A DNA stretch of 33,729 nucleotides from Desulfoscipio geothermicus (GTDB taxonomy: Bacteria > Bacillota > Desulfotomaculia > Desulfotomaculales > Desulfallaceae): positions 1 through 33,729 of the forward strand of contig JAENYF010000035.1 of the NCBI GenBank assembly GCA_016841905.1, given 5' to 3'. The notes beneath the pieces were generated by a model. That model did not search any database. It was not told the DNA's origin and saw only the letters and a program-made list of their open reading frames with translations. Positions 33,593 to 33,729 of the stretch are shown one piece after another (the first letter of the stretch is position 1; every line of letters starts with the position of its first letter). A program made the translations under genes and the position numbers.

Positions 33593-33690
33593 CGGGAGCC
33601 CTGATCCGGTTGTCTATGTCAGGCCGTCATGAATGGAAGACAGAAGCAATTGGTCAAGCACCCACCTATGAGCAGGTGGGTCTTTAAAAA
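33593..33690 (+). ncRNA. Candidate structured small RNA with terminator
   Basis: TGA-CCGGTTGTCT (33602-33615, with one bulged T) can pair with AGAC and AATTGGTCA (33638-33641 and 33648-33656), leaving a large one-sided bulge. Immediately after comes ACCCACCT (33660-33667) pairing with AGGTGGGT (33674-33681), then CTTT, a good terminator. The long helix with an internal open region is reminiscent of 6S RNA, but conserved 6S sequence is not recognisable and the 5' end is uncertain. No ORF covers it. The sequence continues to the window end (33691-33729) with nothing identifiable. Confidence 0.3.
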
Positions 33691-33729
33691 AACTGGTGGG
33701 TGACGGCCCGGTGGGAAAGTCAAATTTGA

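Noticed and set aside
1..33729. CRISPR arrays, tRNA genes, toxin-antitoxin or restriction systems
   Set aside because: I scanned for regularly spaced repeats, tRNA-like GTTCGA arms with acceptor stems, and known defence motifs and found none I could support.

Overview
The window looks like chromosomal DNA of a spore-forming anaerobic Firmicute, most likely a Desulfotomaculum/Pelotomaculum-type Peptococcaceae. The evidence is a GerA germinant receptor subunit, a GerMN/Gmad2 spore lipoprotein, a DUF3231 protein, strong AGGAGG ribosome sites, TTG starts and an IS150-type element. Taxonomy is inferred from protein style only; no search could be run.

Layout. The 3' end of a 5S rRNA and its terminator open the window. 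Next come an orphan hypothetical gene, a DUF454 membrane protein, a 5'-truncated bactofilin-like remnant and a broken CoA-disulfide reductase/rhodanese gene, then a large DUF4153 membrane protein. From 7.0 to 9.2 kb lies a four-gene operon (two DUF1538 membrane proteins, a PII protein and a CBS-pair protein) in which every gene carries a lesion. From 9.5 to 14.8 kb are two tandem M24 metallopeptidases followed by a cobalt/nickel ECF transporter (cbiM-cbiQ-cbiO). From 15 to 20.5 kb are a solo gerA-type gene with a small membrane protein, a DUF3231 gene and a divergent rifampin phosphotransferase homologue.

From 21 to 27.7 kb the DNA is a mosaic: a menC relic, an intact hotdog thioesterase, an intact yjbQ, an ExeA-type ATPase relic, a riboswitch-like leader with terminator in front of modABC, an IS150-type IS3 relic, and a second, truncated copy of yjbQ. 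The two yjbQ copies share about 320 bp at about 97-98% identity and bracket about 5.1 kb containing the molybdate/tungstate operon.

From 27.8 kb to the end come an AIM24/TIGR00266 protein, an antibiotic-biosynthesis-monooxygenase-type protein, an RlmL/THUMP methyltransferase, a cyclophilin, small membrane proteins (two of them below 60 aa), the GerMN lipoprotein, RNase P RNA and an unidentified structured element.

The strongest themes are (1) gene decay by small deletions and nonsense changes, including a whole DUF1538-PII-CBS operon; (2) a probable Moco/Tuco-type riboswitch controlling modABC inside a repeat-bracketed segment; (3) several short, well-spaced small-protein genes. I did not find a clearly new defence or biosynthetic system.
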